A DNA stretch of 64,000 nt from Natronobeatus ordinarius. GTDB taxonomy: Archaea > Halobacteriota > Halobacteria > Halobacteriales > Natrialbaceae. The stretch is taken from assembly GCF_024362485.1 (NCBI RefSeq), contig NZ_CP101456.1, positions 2,046,001 through 2,110,000 of the forward strand, in the 5' to 3' direction. The translations under genes and the position numbers were made by a program. Of the stretch, positions 50,822-59,989 are shown piece by piece. The first letter of the stretch is position 1. Each line of letters opens with the position of its first letter. A model generated the notes under the pieces. It did not search any database, was not told where the DNA came from, and worked only from the letters and a program-made list of their open reading frames with translations.

Positions 50822-50901
50822 CCGTCCGAGCGCCGCCGACCGTTCGGGGTCCTCACCTGTTAGGCCGTCGTCCTATGCCCGTGACGGACGGATAACTCAT
50901 C

Positions 50902-51108
50902 GTGCCGATCGAGACTGTCGCCTGCCCGGCCTGTGATGAACCGGTAGCGATCTCGTTACCGAGGGGGTACGTCGGCCTCGAGGTGAGTGCAGAGCCCGAT
51001 CCGACGAAACCCGAGGACGAGCGCCACCACACCCGTCACGTACGCTGTTCGGCAGGCCACGTCGTCTACTTCTACTTCGAGCGTACCTACCGGGGACCTG
51101 GGGGCTGA
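50902..51108 (+). CDS. small zinc-binding protein
   Basis: A 68-residue protein starting at GTG 50902 (MPIETVACPACDEPVAISLPRG). The pair CPAC and the later CSAGH could bind one zinc ion. The rest is polar with an aromatic end (VVYFYFERTYRG). No family is recognised. It is convergent with the leftward Usp gene and stands about 80 nt after the palindromic repeat. Confidence 0.7.
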   Translation: MPIETVACPACDEPVAISLPRGYVGLEVSAEPDPTKPEDERHHTRHVRCSAGHVVYFYFERTYRGPGG

Positions 51109-51133
51109 GCCACGGGCCGCGCTCGAGGGGCGA

Positions 51134-51898
51134 TCACGACGGTTCGTCGCCTACGTCCGTCTCCTCCGAATCAGACTCCAGGTACTCCCCGCGGATCACC
51201 AGTACCGGATCGACCGACCGCTTGGCGAGCCGCTCGGCCCGATCGCGGAAGATCCGACGACGAATCGACGGTCGGCTCTCTCCGGCGACCAGCAGGTCGT
51301 GGTCGGCGGCCGCCTCGAGGATGGCGTCGGTCGGCGAGTCGTCCACGACGACAGTGACGTCGATCCCTTCGCGCCCGACTCCCTGCTCGACGAGCGTCGA
51401 TCGGGCCACCTCGAGACAGTCCAGCCCCCGTTCCCGGTCCTCGTCGCTCGCGGCGACGTGAAAGAGCGTCACGTCGATCCCCGCGTCGGCGACCACCGCC
51501 GCAACCAGCCGCGCGATGTACTCGACGTTGACGTCCCCCCTGATGGCGACGAGGATCCGCTCGAGCGACGGCGCCGGGTTCGACAGCAAGACGGCGTCGC
51601 ACTTGGATTCGAGGGCGACGCGTTCGAACGTCTTGAATCGGTTGTGGGTGAATACGAGTCGGGTGGTGACGTCGCCGCCGGCGTCCGCAAAGAGCGTCCG
51701 CAGCTCCTCGAGTTTCGCCTGCGCCTGGGCTTCGAACCGTTCCCGGGCCTGTCCCGGCGCGGTCTGGTCGGGGATCACGCGGTAGCCGAGGAGAACAACC
51801 GGGACCGACGCGAACGCGTGGACGACGGTCGTCGGGACGGTCTCGCCGCCGAGAACGTCGACCGGGACGAGCACGCGATGGTCGTGTCTGTCAGCCAT
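51134..51898 (-). CDS. tandem universal stress protein
   Basis: A 254-residue protein of two Usp-like modules. The first (residues 1-125) begins DHRVLVPVDVLGG and contains the TRLVFTHNRFKTFERVALE region; the second (about 125-245) ends with DLLVAGESRPSIRRRIF and VDPVLVIRGEY. I start at ATG 51898 (MADRHDHRV), after a non-conserved extension. The first module lacks an obvious ATP-binding glycine loop, so it may be degenerate. Confidence 0.85.
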   Translation of the reverse strand: MADRHDHRVLVPVDVLGGETVPTTVVHAFASVPVVLLGYRVIPDQTAPGQARERFEAQAQAKLEELRTLFADAGGDVTTRLVFTHNRFKTFERVALESKCDAVLLSNPAPSLERILVAIRGDVNVEYIARLVAAVVADAGIDVTLFHVAASDEDRERGLDCLEVARSTLVEQGVGREGIDVTVVVDDSPTDAILEAAADHDLLVAGESRPSIRRRIFRDRAERLAKRSVDPVLVIRGEYLESDSEETDVGDEPS

Positions 51899-52067
51899 TG
51901 GTGAGGGGCTTCTCGTACTACACGGTCTCGAGCCTAATAGTGGTGACACCGTCCACCGATGGATCGAACCTGTCGCGAACCCCATACCACGGGGGCGACC
52001 GGCGTCGCGTATCCGTCAGTCGTCTGTCTGACTGATATTTATATATCGCCTCGTGGGATCCGTCCCC

Positions 52068-52337
52068 ATGGAGTCAGGACGACTCGACGTCGAACTCGCA
52101 CAGCGAATCGCCGATCACGAGGGTGTCGACGCCGCCACCCTCGACCCGCCGCTGCACGACGTCGTCGACGTCGACGCGCTCGAGGCGCTGCTCAGCCCGC
52201 ACTCACACGAACGGACCGACTTCACCGGGACCGTCTCCTTCGAGTACGGCGAGTGCACGATCACCGTCGACCACACGGGGGCCGTGTCGGTCCGGCCGAC
52301 GCTCGAGGACGCCGAGGCCGAACTCGCTACGATGTAG
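52068..52337 (+). CDS. HalOD1-domain protein
   Basis: An 89-residue protein almost wholly made of the halobacterial output domain HalOD1: DPPLHDVVDVDALEALLSPH and GTVSFEYGECTITVDHTGAVSVRP. HalOD1 proteins accompany response regulators and are thought to act as signal outputs; no receiver domain is present here. ATG 52068 is about 30 nt after ATTTATATAT (52036-52045), a strong TATA box, so the gene is likely leaderless. Confidence 0.85.
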   Translation: MESGRLDVELAQRIADHEGVDAATLDPPLHDVVDVDALEALLSPHSHERTDFTGTVSFEYGECTITVDHTGAVSVRPTLEDAEAELATM

Positions 52338-52733
52338 ACACTTGGCTCCGCTGAAACAGTCTCGAATTGTACGTTCAATCCCCGACGTGGTCAGCACAGG
52401 AGAAGCGGTTATCGCAGTGACCATCGGTGCTCTCGTTAGCTGTCAAAAGTGGTCTGCTGAATACACCTATTCGGGCTCAGTCCCATGAAGTTGCCTGTTT
52501 GGCACTCAGTCCATCTAGAGGGCCACGCTGGGACGTGTTCAGTATCGGCCTTTGCCACTCCGGCTCCTTCACCACGAATCGAGGCTTAGCAGTCTCCACC
52601 GCTTTAGAGGGCCGATCTCTCACCTGTCGAACCGAATACAGTCGAGGAAGTGATGTGTTCTGAATTCACAGCTGCGAACCGTATTTCGACGGATGAGGGC
52701 CGATAACTCCGGCCGACGGCGACTATTCTGAAT
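52338..52733. other. 396-nt region of possible gene debris
   Basis: No intact gene is convincing. The stretch 52440-52660 is less GC-rich than flanking genes and open in one frame but lacks a recognisable product. A 10-nt direct repeat, TTCTGAATTC, occurs near 52659 and again near 52726. These facts fit a decayed insertion, but I cannot identify a transposase. Confidence 0.35.
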
Positions 52734-53543
52734 TCACTCTTTGGTCGCGACGGTCTGAAGGTACTGATTCTCGATAATTGCGGTCCCATCCGTCGTGCGA
52801 TTGTATCGACTCATGACGGTACCGAGGTCGTCTAACAGGTTCTCTCGGTCGGCGGGATCGATCGTCTCGAGCGCTCGGATCGTCGGGCCGAAGTACGTAC
52901 TGAACACCTCCACAGCGTGGTCGATCGACCGGTAGTACTGGAGGGCCGTCCGTCGCTTATTCTCGAGCGACCGAACACCCACGCCGAGTAGCTCCTCGAG
53001 TCCCTCGTTTGTTCCCCAACGAAGGGGAGACTGAACGCCGGGCGGTGGAGGCGCGTATTCAGCGTGCGCAGCAAACCAGTCTCCACTCCAGCCTTCCGAC
53101 ATCGGGCTCGCCAGACCGATTTTATCTCCGGAGTTACACACCCGAAGCAACTCGCGTGCTGCCCGTTCCTGATCGGGTGCAAACTGCACCCCGTACACAG
53201 AGAGTACCACATCGAAGCTGTCGTCGGGGAACGGCATATCCTGCGCATCGCCGACGTGAAAGTCGATAGCTTGCCCGTTGGCCTCGGCACGCGCCTCGGC
53301 GCGTTCGATCAATCCGGGAACGTAGTCGATGCCCGTGACCTCACAGTATCGTCGCTCCGCGACCAACGCCGCCGTTCCACTGCCACACGCGACGTCCAGC
53401 ACGCGCTGGCCGGGATGTGGATCGACCGCTTCGCAGAGTGTCTCAGCCATGACGACGTTTTGGCGGGCGATCTCGTTGAAATCGCCAGCTTTCCACGTCT
53501 CCTTCTGGCTCTCCGTCACGCCAGCATAGTCTGTTTCGTCCAT
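52734..53543 (-). CDS. class I SAM-dependent methyltransferase
   Basis: A 269-residue enzyme with the Rossmann methyltransferase core: motif I VLDVACGSGTAALVAER, acidic GIDYVPGLIERAEARA, motif GDAQDMPFPDDSFDVVLSVYGV. It resembles the UbiE/ArsM-like small-molecule group, but no substrate can be named. A perfect 14-bp palindrome (CCGCTCGCGAGCGG, 53554-53567) sits 10 nt upstream of the start. It is convergent with the HalOD1 gene and divergent from mutS. Confidence 0.88.
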   Translation of the reverse strand: MDETDYAGVTESQKETWKAGDFNEIARQNVVMAETLCEAVDPHPGQRVLDVACGSGTAALVAERRYCEVTGIDYVPGLIERAEARAEANGQAIDFHVGDAQDMPFPDDSFDVVLSVYGVQFAPDQERAARELLRVCNSGDKIGLASPMSEGWSGDWFAAHAEYAPPPPGVQSPLRWGTNEGLEELLGVGVRSLENKRRTALQYYRSIDHAVEVFSTYFGPTIRALETIDPADRENLLDDLGTVMSRYNRTTDGTAIIENQYLQTVATKE

Positions 53544-53944
53544 GTTCTCATACCCGCTCGCGAGCGGATCCGATCGCGAGTCGTGATACGCCCTCCCGTC
53601 TCCGCGAGCCGCTCGGGCAATCGGGAGATCACTCGAGAAGACGCAGAATGTTACACGATAGCAAACAGCATAACGGTGTCGGGTAGATCGACTCGGTTTA
53701 TTCCCCTGGTACGATCGCTTCCGAGGCCAACGACTGACACTGATACATACGTGCCCTATATTCAGGGTGAACCGGTGCTCTGGAAATAGAATGTCAACGG
53801 AGCCAGGTTTCCGGTATCCAGGGGCTCGCTCGAGTCACCGATACTGGCCGCGTCGACGAGCTTCGCGGCGACGGCGTCCCTCGGCGGACCACTTCCACCG
53901 CGGAACCCGCAGGACTTTAGCGGTGGAAGGACAGTTGACCGCAT
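53544..53944. promoter_or_regulatory. 401-nt divergent region with mutS promoter and palindromes
   Basis: No gene is seen. On the right, CTTCCACCG (53892-53900) and CGGTGGAAG (53921-53929) are perfect inverted arms around ACTTTAG (53914-53920), the TATA-like box 28 nt before mutS. On the left lies the 14-bp palindrome upstream of the methyltransferase. Both arrangements suggest protein-binding sites that block or shape transcription. Confidence 0.5.
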
Positions 53945-56623
53945 ATGACCGAGGCGACGGGGATCGTCGGGGAGTTTCTCTCGCTGAAGGCGGGGACCGA
54001 CGCCGACGTGCTGGCGATGCAGTGTGGTGACTTCTACGAGTTCTTCGGCGAGGACGCCGAACTGGTCGGGGAGGAACTCGACCTCAAGGTAACCTCGAAG
54101 TCCTCCCAGGGGCAGTCGTACCCGATGGCGGGCGTTCCGCTCGACGACCTGACGCCGTATCTCAAGGCCCTGGTCGAACGCGGCTACCGGGTCGCCGTCG
54201 CCGACCAGTACGAGACCGACTCGGGCCACGCCCGCGAGGTCGTTCGCGTCGTGACGCCAGGAACCTTACTCGAGACGACCGACGCGGACGCCCAGTACCT
54301 CGCGGCGATCGTCGAGGGCGAGGACGCCTACGGCCTCGCGTTCGCTGACGTGACGACGGGCCGCTTCCTCGTCGCCGACGGCGAGGACGCGGAGGCGGCG
54401 CTCACCGAGTTGTATCGCTTCGATCCGGTCGAGGTCCTGCCTGGGCCGGATGCTCGCAACGACGACGACCTGCTGAACCGCGTTCGCGAGCGGAGCGACG
54501 CGACGCTCACCCTCCACGACGCGGAGGCGTTCGCCCCGAAGCGCGCGGCGAGCCGGGTTCGCGAGCAGTTCGGCCGCGAGACGGTCGATCGGCTCCCGAT
54601 CGGCGACACCGCGATTGCCGCCGCCGGGGCCATCCTCGCCTACGTCGAGGAGACCGGCGCAGGCGTGCTCGCCTCGATGACCCGAATCCAGGCCCACCAC
54701 GGCGACGACCACGTCACCCTCGACGCGACCACCCAGCGAAACTTAGAGCTCACCGAGACGATGCACGGCGAGCGCGAGGGGACGCTGTTTTCGACGATCG
54801 ACCACACCGAGACCGCCGCCGGCGGCCGCCTCCTGAAAGAGTGGCTCGGCCGGCCGCGGCGCTCGCTCGCGGTCCTCGAGGAACGCCAGGCCTGTGTGGC
54901 CGCCCTCGCCTCGGCGGCGCTCGCCCGCGACGAGCTCCGCGACCGCCTCGGCGAGGCCTACGACTTAGCGCGGTTAGCCTCACGGGCGACCCACGGCAGC
55001 GCCGACGCCCGCGACCTGCTGGCGGTGCGAGACTCCCTGGCGGTTCTCCCGCGACTCGGCGAGGCGATCGCCGCCGAGCCGACGCTCGCCGAGTCGCCGC
55101 TGGCCGCGATCGTCGACCGCCCCGACCGCGAGGCTGCGGCCACCCTCGCTGAGACCCTCGACGAGGCGCTCGCCGAGGAGCCGCCGTCGACCGTCACCCA
55201 GGGTGGCCTCCTCGAGCGTGGCTACCACGAAGAACTCGACGCGGTGATCGACCAGTACGAGGAGGTCAACCAGTGGCTCGAGACGCTCGCCGACCGAGAA
55301 AAACGCCAGTACGGGCTCAGCCACGTCACCGTCGACCGGAACCGGACCGACGGCTACTACATCCAGGTCGGTAAGTCGGCGGCGGACGGCGTGCCGGACC
55401 ACTACGAGGAGATCAAGACGCTGAAGAACTCGAAACGGTTCACGACCGACGAACTCGAGGAGAAAGAGCGCGAGATCCTCCGGCTCGAAGAGCAGCGAGG
55501 CGACCTCGAGTACGAACTGTTCCAGGAGCTCCGGACGGAAGTGGCCGAGCGCGCCGAACTGTTGCAGGACGTCGGCCGGACGCTCGCGACCGTCGACGCC
55601 CTGGCCAGCCTGGCGTCACACGCAGCCGAGAACGGCTGGGTCAGGCCCGAACTCCACCAGGCCGAGGCGATCGACGTCGAGCAGGGCCGGCATCCGGTCG
55701 TCGAACAGACCACCGAGTTCGTCCCGAACGATGTCCACCTGGACGACGAGCGGGGCTTTTTGGTAGTCACCGGACCGAACATGTCCGGAAAGTCGACGTA
55801 CATGCGACAGGTCGCCTGTATCGTCCTGCTCGCCCAGGTCGGGAGCTTCGTCCCGGCGCGGGGGGCCCGGATCGGTCTCGTCGACGGCATCTTCACCCGT
55901 GTGGGCGCGCTCGACGAACTCGCCCAGGGCCGGTCGACGTTCATGGTCGAGATGAGCGAACTCTCGAACATCTTACACGCAGCCACCGACGACTCACTCG
56001 TCATCTTAGACGAGGTGGGCCGCGGGACGGCGACCTACGACGGAATCTCCATCGCCTGGGCGGCGACGGAGTATCTCGCCAACGAGATCCGCGCGAAGAC
56101 GCTCTTCGCCACGCACTACCACGAGCTGACGGGGCTGGCCGATCGGCTCCCGGGCGTCCACAACGTCCACGTCGCCGCGGACGAGCGCGACGGTGACGTC
56201 ACCTTCCTCCGGACCGTCCGCGACGGCCCGACGGATCGCTCCTACGGTATCCACGTCGCCGACCTCGCCGGCGTTCCCGAACCCGTCGTGGACCGTTCCC
56301 GGGACGTCCTCGAGCGGCTCCGCGAGGAGAAGGCGATCGACGTCCGCGGCGGCGAGGGTGGCGGCGGCGAAAGCCAGCAGGTCGTCTTCGACCTCGGCTC
56401 GGGCCAGTTCCGGAGCACGGCGAGCACGGACGGCGGCTCGAGTGCGAACACCTCGAGCGACGACGGCTCGGGCGCGGACGTCGGCGGAGACGAGAGCGGG
56501 GAGTCGCTCGACCCCACCGCCGAATCGGTGCTCGAGGAACTCGCCGAGACGGACGTGAACGAGGTTCCGCCGATCGAACTCATGAGCCAGGTCCAGGCGT
56601 GGCAACGGAAACTCGGGGAGTGA
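53945..56623 (+). CDS. mutS: DNA mismatch repair protein MutS
   Basis: An 892-residue MutS1-type ATPase that recognises mismatches. The N-terminal domain contains QCGDFYEFFGEDA, including the Phe-x-Glu mismatch-reading motif (FYEF). The core and clamp regions follow. Walker A is GPNMSGKSTYMRQ (about residue 610) and Walker B DEVGRGTATYDG (about 690), followed by ATHYHELT. A Ser/Gly/Asp-rich linker of about 60 residues (about 800-865) precedes the C-terminal helices. Its promoter is flanked by an inverted repeat. Confidence 0.97.
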   Translation: MTEATGIVGEFLSLKAGTDADVLAMQCGDFYEFFGEDAELVGEELDLKVTSKSSQGQSYPMAGVPLDDLTPYLKALVERGYRVAVADQYETDSGHAREVVRVVTPGTLLETTDADAQYLAAIVEGEDAYGLAFADVTTGRFLVADGEDAEAALTELYRFDPVEVLPGPDARNDDDLLNRVRERSDATLTLHDAEAFAPKRAASRVREQFGRETVDRLPIGDTAIAAAGAILAYVEETGAGVLASMTRIQAHHGDDHVTLDATTQRNLELTETMHGEREGTLFSTIDHTETAAGGRLLKEWLGRPRRSLAVLEERQACVAALASAALARDELRDRLGEAYDLARLASRATHGSADARDLLAVRDSLAVLPRLGEAIAAEPTLAESPLAAIVDRPDREAAATLAETLDEALAEEPPSTVTQGGLLERGYHEELDAVIDQYEEVNQWLETLADREKRQYGLSHVTVDRNRTDGYYIQVGKSAADGVPDHYEEIKTLKNSKRFTTDELEEKEREILRLEEQRGDLEYELFQELRTEVAERAELLQDVGRTLATVDALASLASHAAENGWVRPELHQAEAIDVEQGRHPVVEQTTEFVPNDVHLDDERGFLVVTGPNMSGKSTYMRQVACIVLLAQVGSFVPARGARIGLVDGIFTRVGALDELAQGRSTFMVEMSELSNILHAATDDSLVILDEVGRGTATYDGISIAWAATEYLANEIRAKTLFATHYHELTGLADRLPGVHNVHVAADERDGDVTFLRTVRDGPTDRSYGIHVADLAGVPEPVVDRSRDVLERLREEKAIDVRGGEGGGGESQQVVFDLGSGQFRSTASTDGGSSANTSSDDGSGADVGGDESGESLDPTAESVLEELAETDVNEVPPIELMSQVQAWQRKLGE

Positions 56624-56692
56624 CCACGCCGGGCGATGACCTGCCCGCGTCCACGCACGCCTGCGTCCATATCTCGCCCAGGAGCGGGTCGA

Positions 56693-58180
56693 TCAGTCCT
56701 CCGCCGGAAGCTCTGGCGGCTGCCTGGGGTCGGCCGCGTGCTCGTAGCCGGCCGCCAGCTCGAGCAGTCGGTGTTCCTCGTACGGCTTCCCGAGGAGTTC
56801 GACACCGACTGGGACGCCGTCGCCGGTGAGGCCGCCGGGGACGGAGACGGCGGGACAGAGCGTCTGGGAGGCGATCACCGTGTTCGTCGGGAACTCCGCC
56901 GTCGTGTACGTCTCCTCGAGGTCCCGTTCGGTCGGCGGAAGCACCTGAACGTCCGGGAAGACGAGCGCGTCCAGGTCGTGCTCGGCGAACGGCCTGAGAA
57001 GCGCCCGCCGGAACGACTCCTGGGCGACGGTTCGCCGCCAGTAATCGGGGTCGTCGGCCGGGTCGTCCGGACCCTCGGCGAACGCCTCGAACAGGTCGAG
57101 GCTCTCGTGGTAGGCGTCGCGCTCGTAGAGTTCCTCGACCGAGCCGACCGGGACGTCCCGCTCGGCCAGGAAGGCGTCGATGTCGTGTTTCGACTGGAGG
57201 ACGTAGAGCATCGTCTCCTCGATCCGTTCCTCGAGCCGAGAGACCTCGATGGGATCGACCAGTTCGGCACCCGCGTCGGCCATCGTGGAAAGCGCGTCCT
57301 CGACCAGTTCGGTCACCGGGGCGACAGTGGAATCGTCCGCGGCGCCGAATGCGTCGCGCAGGACGCCGAGGCGGGCGCCCTCGAGGCCGTCCTCGTCGAG
57401 GTGGTCGGCGTACGGTCCCTCCGGCGTCAGTTCGGTCGCGACGGTCCACTCGTCGGCCGGATCGTAGCCGACGATGGCGTCGAGCACCAGCGCCATATCC
57501 TCGACCGTGCGTGCCATCGGCCCGGCCGTGTCCTGGCGCTCGACGAGCGATGCGAGCCCTGTCCGGCTCACGAGCCCCGTCGTGACCCGGATGCCGTAGA
57601 GGTTACAGAAGCTCGCGGGGACGCGGATCGAGCCGCCGGTGTCCTCGCCGATGCCCACGGTGCCGAGGTTCGCCGCGACCCCCGCCCCCGTGCCGGCGCT
57701 CGAGCCGCCCGCGTCGCGCTCGAGGTCGTAGGGGTTTTTTGTCCGGCCGAGCGCCGAGGAGGTGGCGAACCACGAGGAGGCCCAGTCCGGCAGGTTCGTC
57801 TTCGCGAGGACGATCGCCCCCGCCGCTTTCAACTTCCTCACCACTGTCGCGTCGTCCTCGGGGACGTACCCCGTGAACGCCTCGGAACCGAACGTCGTCG
57901 TGATCCCGGCGGTCTCGACCTGATCTTTCACGAGCACCGGGATCCCGTGCAACGGTCCGACGAACCCGTCGTCGGCGAACGCCTCGTCGAGTTCCGCGGC
58001 GCGCTCGAGCGCGTTCGGGTTGACGGTGACGATCGCGGTCAGTTCCGGCCCGTCCCGATCGAGCGCGTCGATCCGCTCGAGGTACGTCTCGACGAGCTCG
58101 CGGCTCGTGATCTCCTCGGTCTCCATCGCTCGGTGAACGTCGCCGATCGTCGTCTCGGTCACGGTGAACTGAGAAGACAT
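56693..58180 (-). CDS. amidase signature family enzyme
   Basis: A 495-residue amidase. The catalytic Ser-cisSer-Lys set is visible as LVKDQVETAG (Lys), RDAGGSSAGTGAGVAANLG (cis-Ser) and GEDTGGSIRVPAS (nucleophile Ser). It could be a GatA paralogue or a general amide or ureide hydrolase; genuine GatA is usually found with gatB/gatC, which are not here. It is divergent from the alaX-like gene. Confidence 0.9.
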   Translation of the reverse strand: MSSQFTVTETTIGDVHRAMETEEITSRELVETYLERIDALDRDGPELTAIVTVNPNALERAAELDEAFADDGFVGPLHGIPVLVKDQVETAGITTTFGSEAFTGYVPEDDATVVRKLKAAGAIVLAKTNLPDWASSWFATSSALGRTKNPYDLERDAGGSSAGTGAGVAANLGTVGIGEDTGGSIRVPASFCNLYGIRVTTGLVSRTGLASLVERQDTAGPMARTVEDMALVLDAIVGYDPADEWTVATELTPEGPYADHLDEDGLEGARLGVLRDAFGAADDSTVAPVTELVEDALSTMADAGAELVDPIEVSRLEERIEETMLYVLQSKHDIDAFLAERDVPVGSVEELYERDAYHESLDLFEAFAEGPDDPADDPDYWRRTVAQESFRRALLRPFAEHDLDALVFPDVQVLPPTERDLEETYTTAEFPTNTVIASQTLCPAVSVPGGLTGDGVPVGVELLGKPYEEHRLLELAAGYEHAADPRQPPELPAED

Positions 58181-58303
58181 GTGGTACCATTATACAAGAT
58201 CGTCAGCTGGCAACAACCTTCGTACGTTCGATCCTGACGGTCGTCGGCCGAATCGAACGGGAACAGGGAATCGGTTTATACGTCGCGATCCGTGCGTTCG
58301 ACC

Positions 58304-59029
58304 GTGACCGAACCCCTTTACCTCGAGGAGACAACTCGCGTGCAGTTCGAGGCGACCGTCGAACGCGTCGTCGACGACCGCGTCGTGCTCGATCGAACGT
58401 GCTTTTACCCCCAGGGTGGCGGCCAGCCAGCTGACACCGGCGTCATCCGTGTTGACGGCGACTCCTGGCGGGTAACGGACGTGAAAAAGCGGGATACGAT
58501 CTACCACCATCTCGAGGGCGACGCCGACCCGCCGGAACCCGGCGCGACGATTTCTGGTGAACTCGACGCCGACCGCCGGCGAGCGCACAGTCGCTACCAC
58601 ACGGCCCAGCACCTGCTCTCGGCGGTCGCCCTCGAGGAGTACGACGCCGAAACGACCGGCAACCAGCTCTACGCCGATCGCGCACGGCTGGACTGCGCCT
58701 ACGAGCGGTTCACCGACGCCGACCTCGAGCGGATCGAGCAGCGGCTGAACGAGCTGATCGAAGACGACCTCCCCGTCAGGTGGTACACCCTCGAGCGGGC
58801 GGTCGCGGAGAAACGGCTCGACCCCGATCGAACCCGACTCAACCTGCTCCCCGACTCGATTACCGAGGTCCGGATCGTCGAGATCGGCGATACCGACGCG
58901 CCGATCGATCAGACCGCCTGTGCCGGCACGCACGTCGAGAACACGGCCGAGATCGGTCGATTCGAAGTGACAGGACGGGAGACGAGAGGCCCCGACGAAG
59001 AACGGATCCGGTTCCGGCTGCTCGAGTGA
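58304..59029 (+). CDS. AlaX-like alanyl-tRNA editing protein
   Basis: A 241-residue trans-editing hydrolase that removes Ser or Gly mischarged on tRNA-Ala. It resembles the editing half of AlaRS: DRTCFYPQGGGQPADTG, the zinc motif HTAQHLLS and CAGTHVENT. Length suits the AlaX-M type. TTTATA (58275-58280) is about 26 nt upstream of GTG 58304, so I prefer that leaderless start over GTG 58292. Confidence 0.92.
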   Translation: MTEPLYLEETTRVQFEATVERVVDDRVVLDRTCFYPQGGGQPADTGVIRVDGDSWRVTDVKKRDTIYHHLEGDADPPEPGATISGELDADRRRAHSRYHTAQHLLSAVALEEYDAETTGNQLYADRARLDCAYERFTDADLERIEQRLNELIEDDLPVRWYTLERAVAEKRLDPDRTRLNLLPDSITEVRIVEIGDTDAPIDQTACAGTHVENTAEIGRFEVTGRETRGPDEERIRFRLLE

Positions 59030-59071
59030 TCGGGGCGATACGTTTTTGCGGCCGTCCCGGGAGGAGTGGAT

Positions 59072-59965
59072 ATGAGCCTCGAGGAGTTACTGCGCGGAAT
59101 CACGTGTCCGATCGTCACGCCGTTCGACGCCGGGACCGGCGACGTCGACGAGGACGCGCTCGAGTCGCTGCTCGACCACCTGCTTGCGGGCGGGATCGAC
59201 GGGCTGTTCCCCTGTGGGACGACCGGCGAATTCGCGAGCCTGGCGCCCGAAGAACGGCACCAGGTCACGAAGCTGACCGTCGAGCACGCCGACGGCGAGG
59301 TGCCGGTGCTCGCCGGGGCGGCCGCGACGAGCGTCGTCGAGACGCTGTCGGCGATCGAGGACGCGGCCCGCGTCGGCGCCGACGCCGCCGTGGTCGTCCC
59401 GCCGTACTTCCACACGACGAACGACCCAGTCGGCAACGAGCGCTTCTTCGAGGCGGTCGCCGACGAGTCGCCGCTGCCGCTGTTGCTGTACAACATTCCC
59501 GTCTGCACGGGCCAGGAGATCGCCCCGGAGACGCTCGCCGCCGTCGCCGAGCACGAGCAGATCGTCGGCCTGAAAGATTCGAGCGGCGACCTCGAGTACT
59601 TCCTGGCCGCGATGGAGCGGACGCCGGCGGAGTTTCTCCTCTTGCAGGGCTACGACTCGTTGCTCGTCCCGGCGCTACGGATGGGCGCCGACGGCGGCGT
59701 GAACGCGCTGTCGAACGTGTATCCGGAGCGGTACGGCGCGGTGCTCGAGCACGCGGCTGAGGAGCGAGGGCGACGGCTGCAGTCGGACGTCCTCACGCCG
59801 CTGTTCGAAGCGTGTGGCGAGCACGGTTTTGCACCCGCGACGAAAACCGCGCTGGCCCACCGAGAGGTGATTCCGACTGACGCCGTGCGGCCGCCGCTGG
59901 TCTCCGTTCCCGAGGAGGGGCGAGCGGAGATCGCCGAGACGGTCGACGACGCAGTTGACGGTTGA
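59072..59965 (+). CDS. DapA/KdgA-family aldolase
   Basis: A 297-residue TIM-barrel class I aldolase. It carries GLFPCGTTGEFASL, the Tyr140 of LLYNIPVCTG and the Schiff-base Lys168 in VGLKDSSGD. The family includes dihydrodipicolinate synthase and 2-keto-3-deoxygluconate aldolase. Haloarchaea use KDG aldolases in sugar breakdown, but no sugar or lysine genes lie nearby to decide. ATG 59072 is preferred over GTG 59066. Confidence 0.9.
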   Translation: MSLEELLRGITCPIVTPFDAGTGDVDEDALESLLDHLLAGGIDGLFPCGTTGEFASLAPEERHQVTKLTVEHADGEVPVLAGAAATSVVETLSAIEDAARVGADAAVVVPPYFHTTNDPVGNERFFEAVADESPLPLLLYNIPVCTGQEIAPETLAAVAEHEQIVGLKDSSGDLEYFLAAMERTPAEFLLLQGYDSLLVPALRMGADGGVNALSNVYPERYGAVLEHAAEERGRRLQSDVLTPLFEACGEHGFAPATKTALAHREVIPTDAVRPPLVSVPEEGRAEIAETVDDAVDG

Positions 59966-59989
59966 GAGCCGACGTCGTAGCAGACGCGC

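Noticed and set aside
52427-52663. 78-codon frame downstream of the HalOD1 gene
   Set aside because: Residues are unlike haloarchaeal proteins (many Ser, Leu and His, few acidic). I treat the region as possible debris only.
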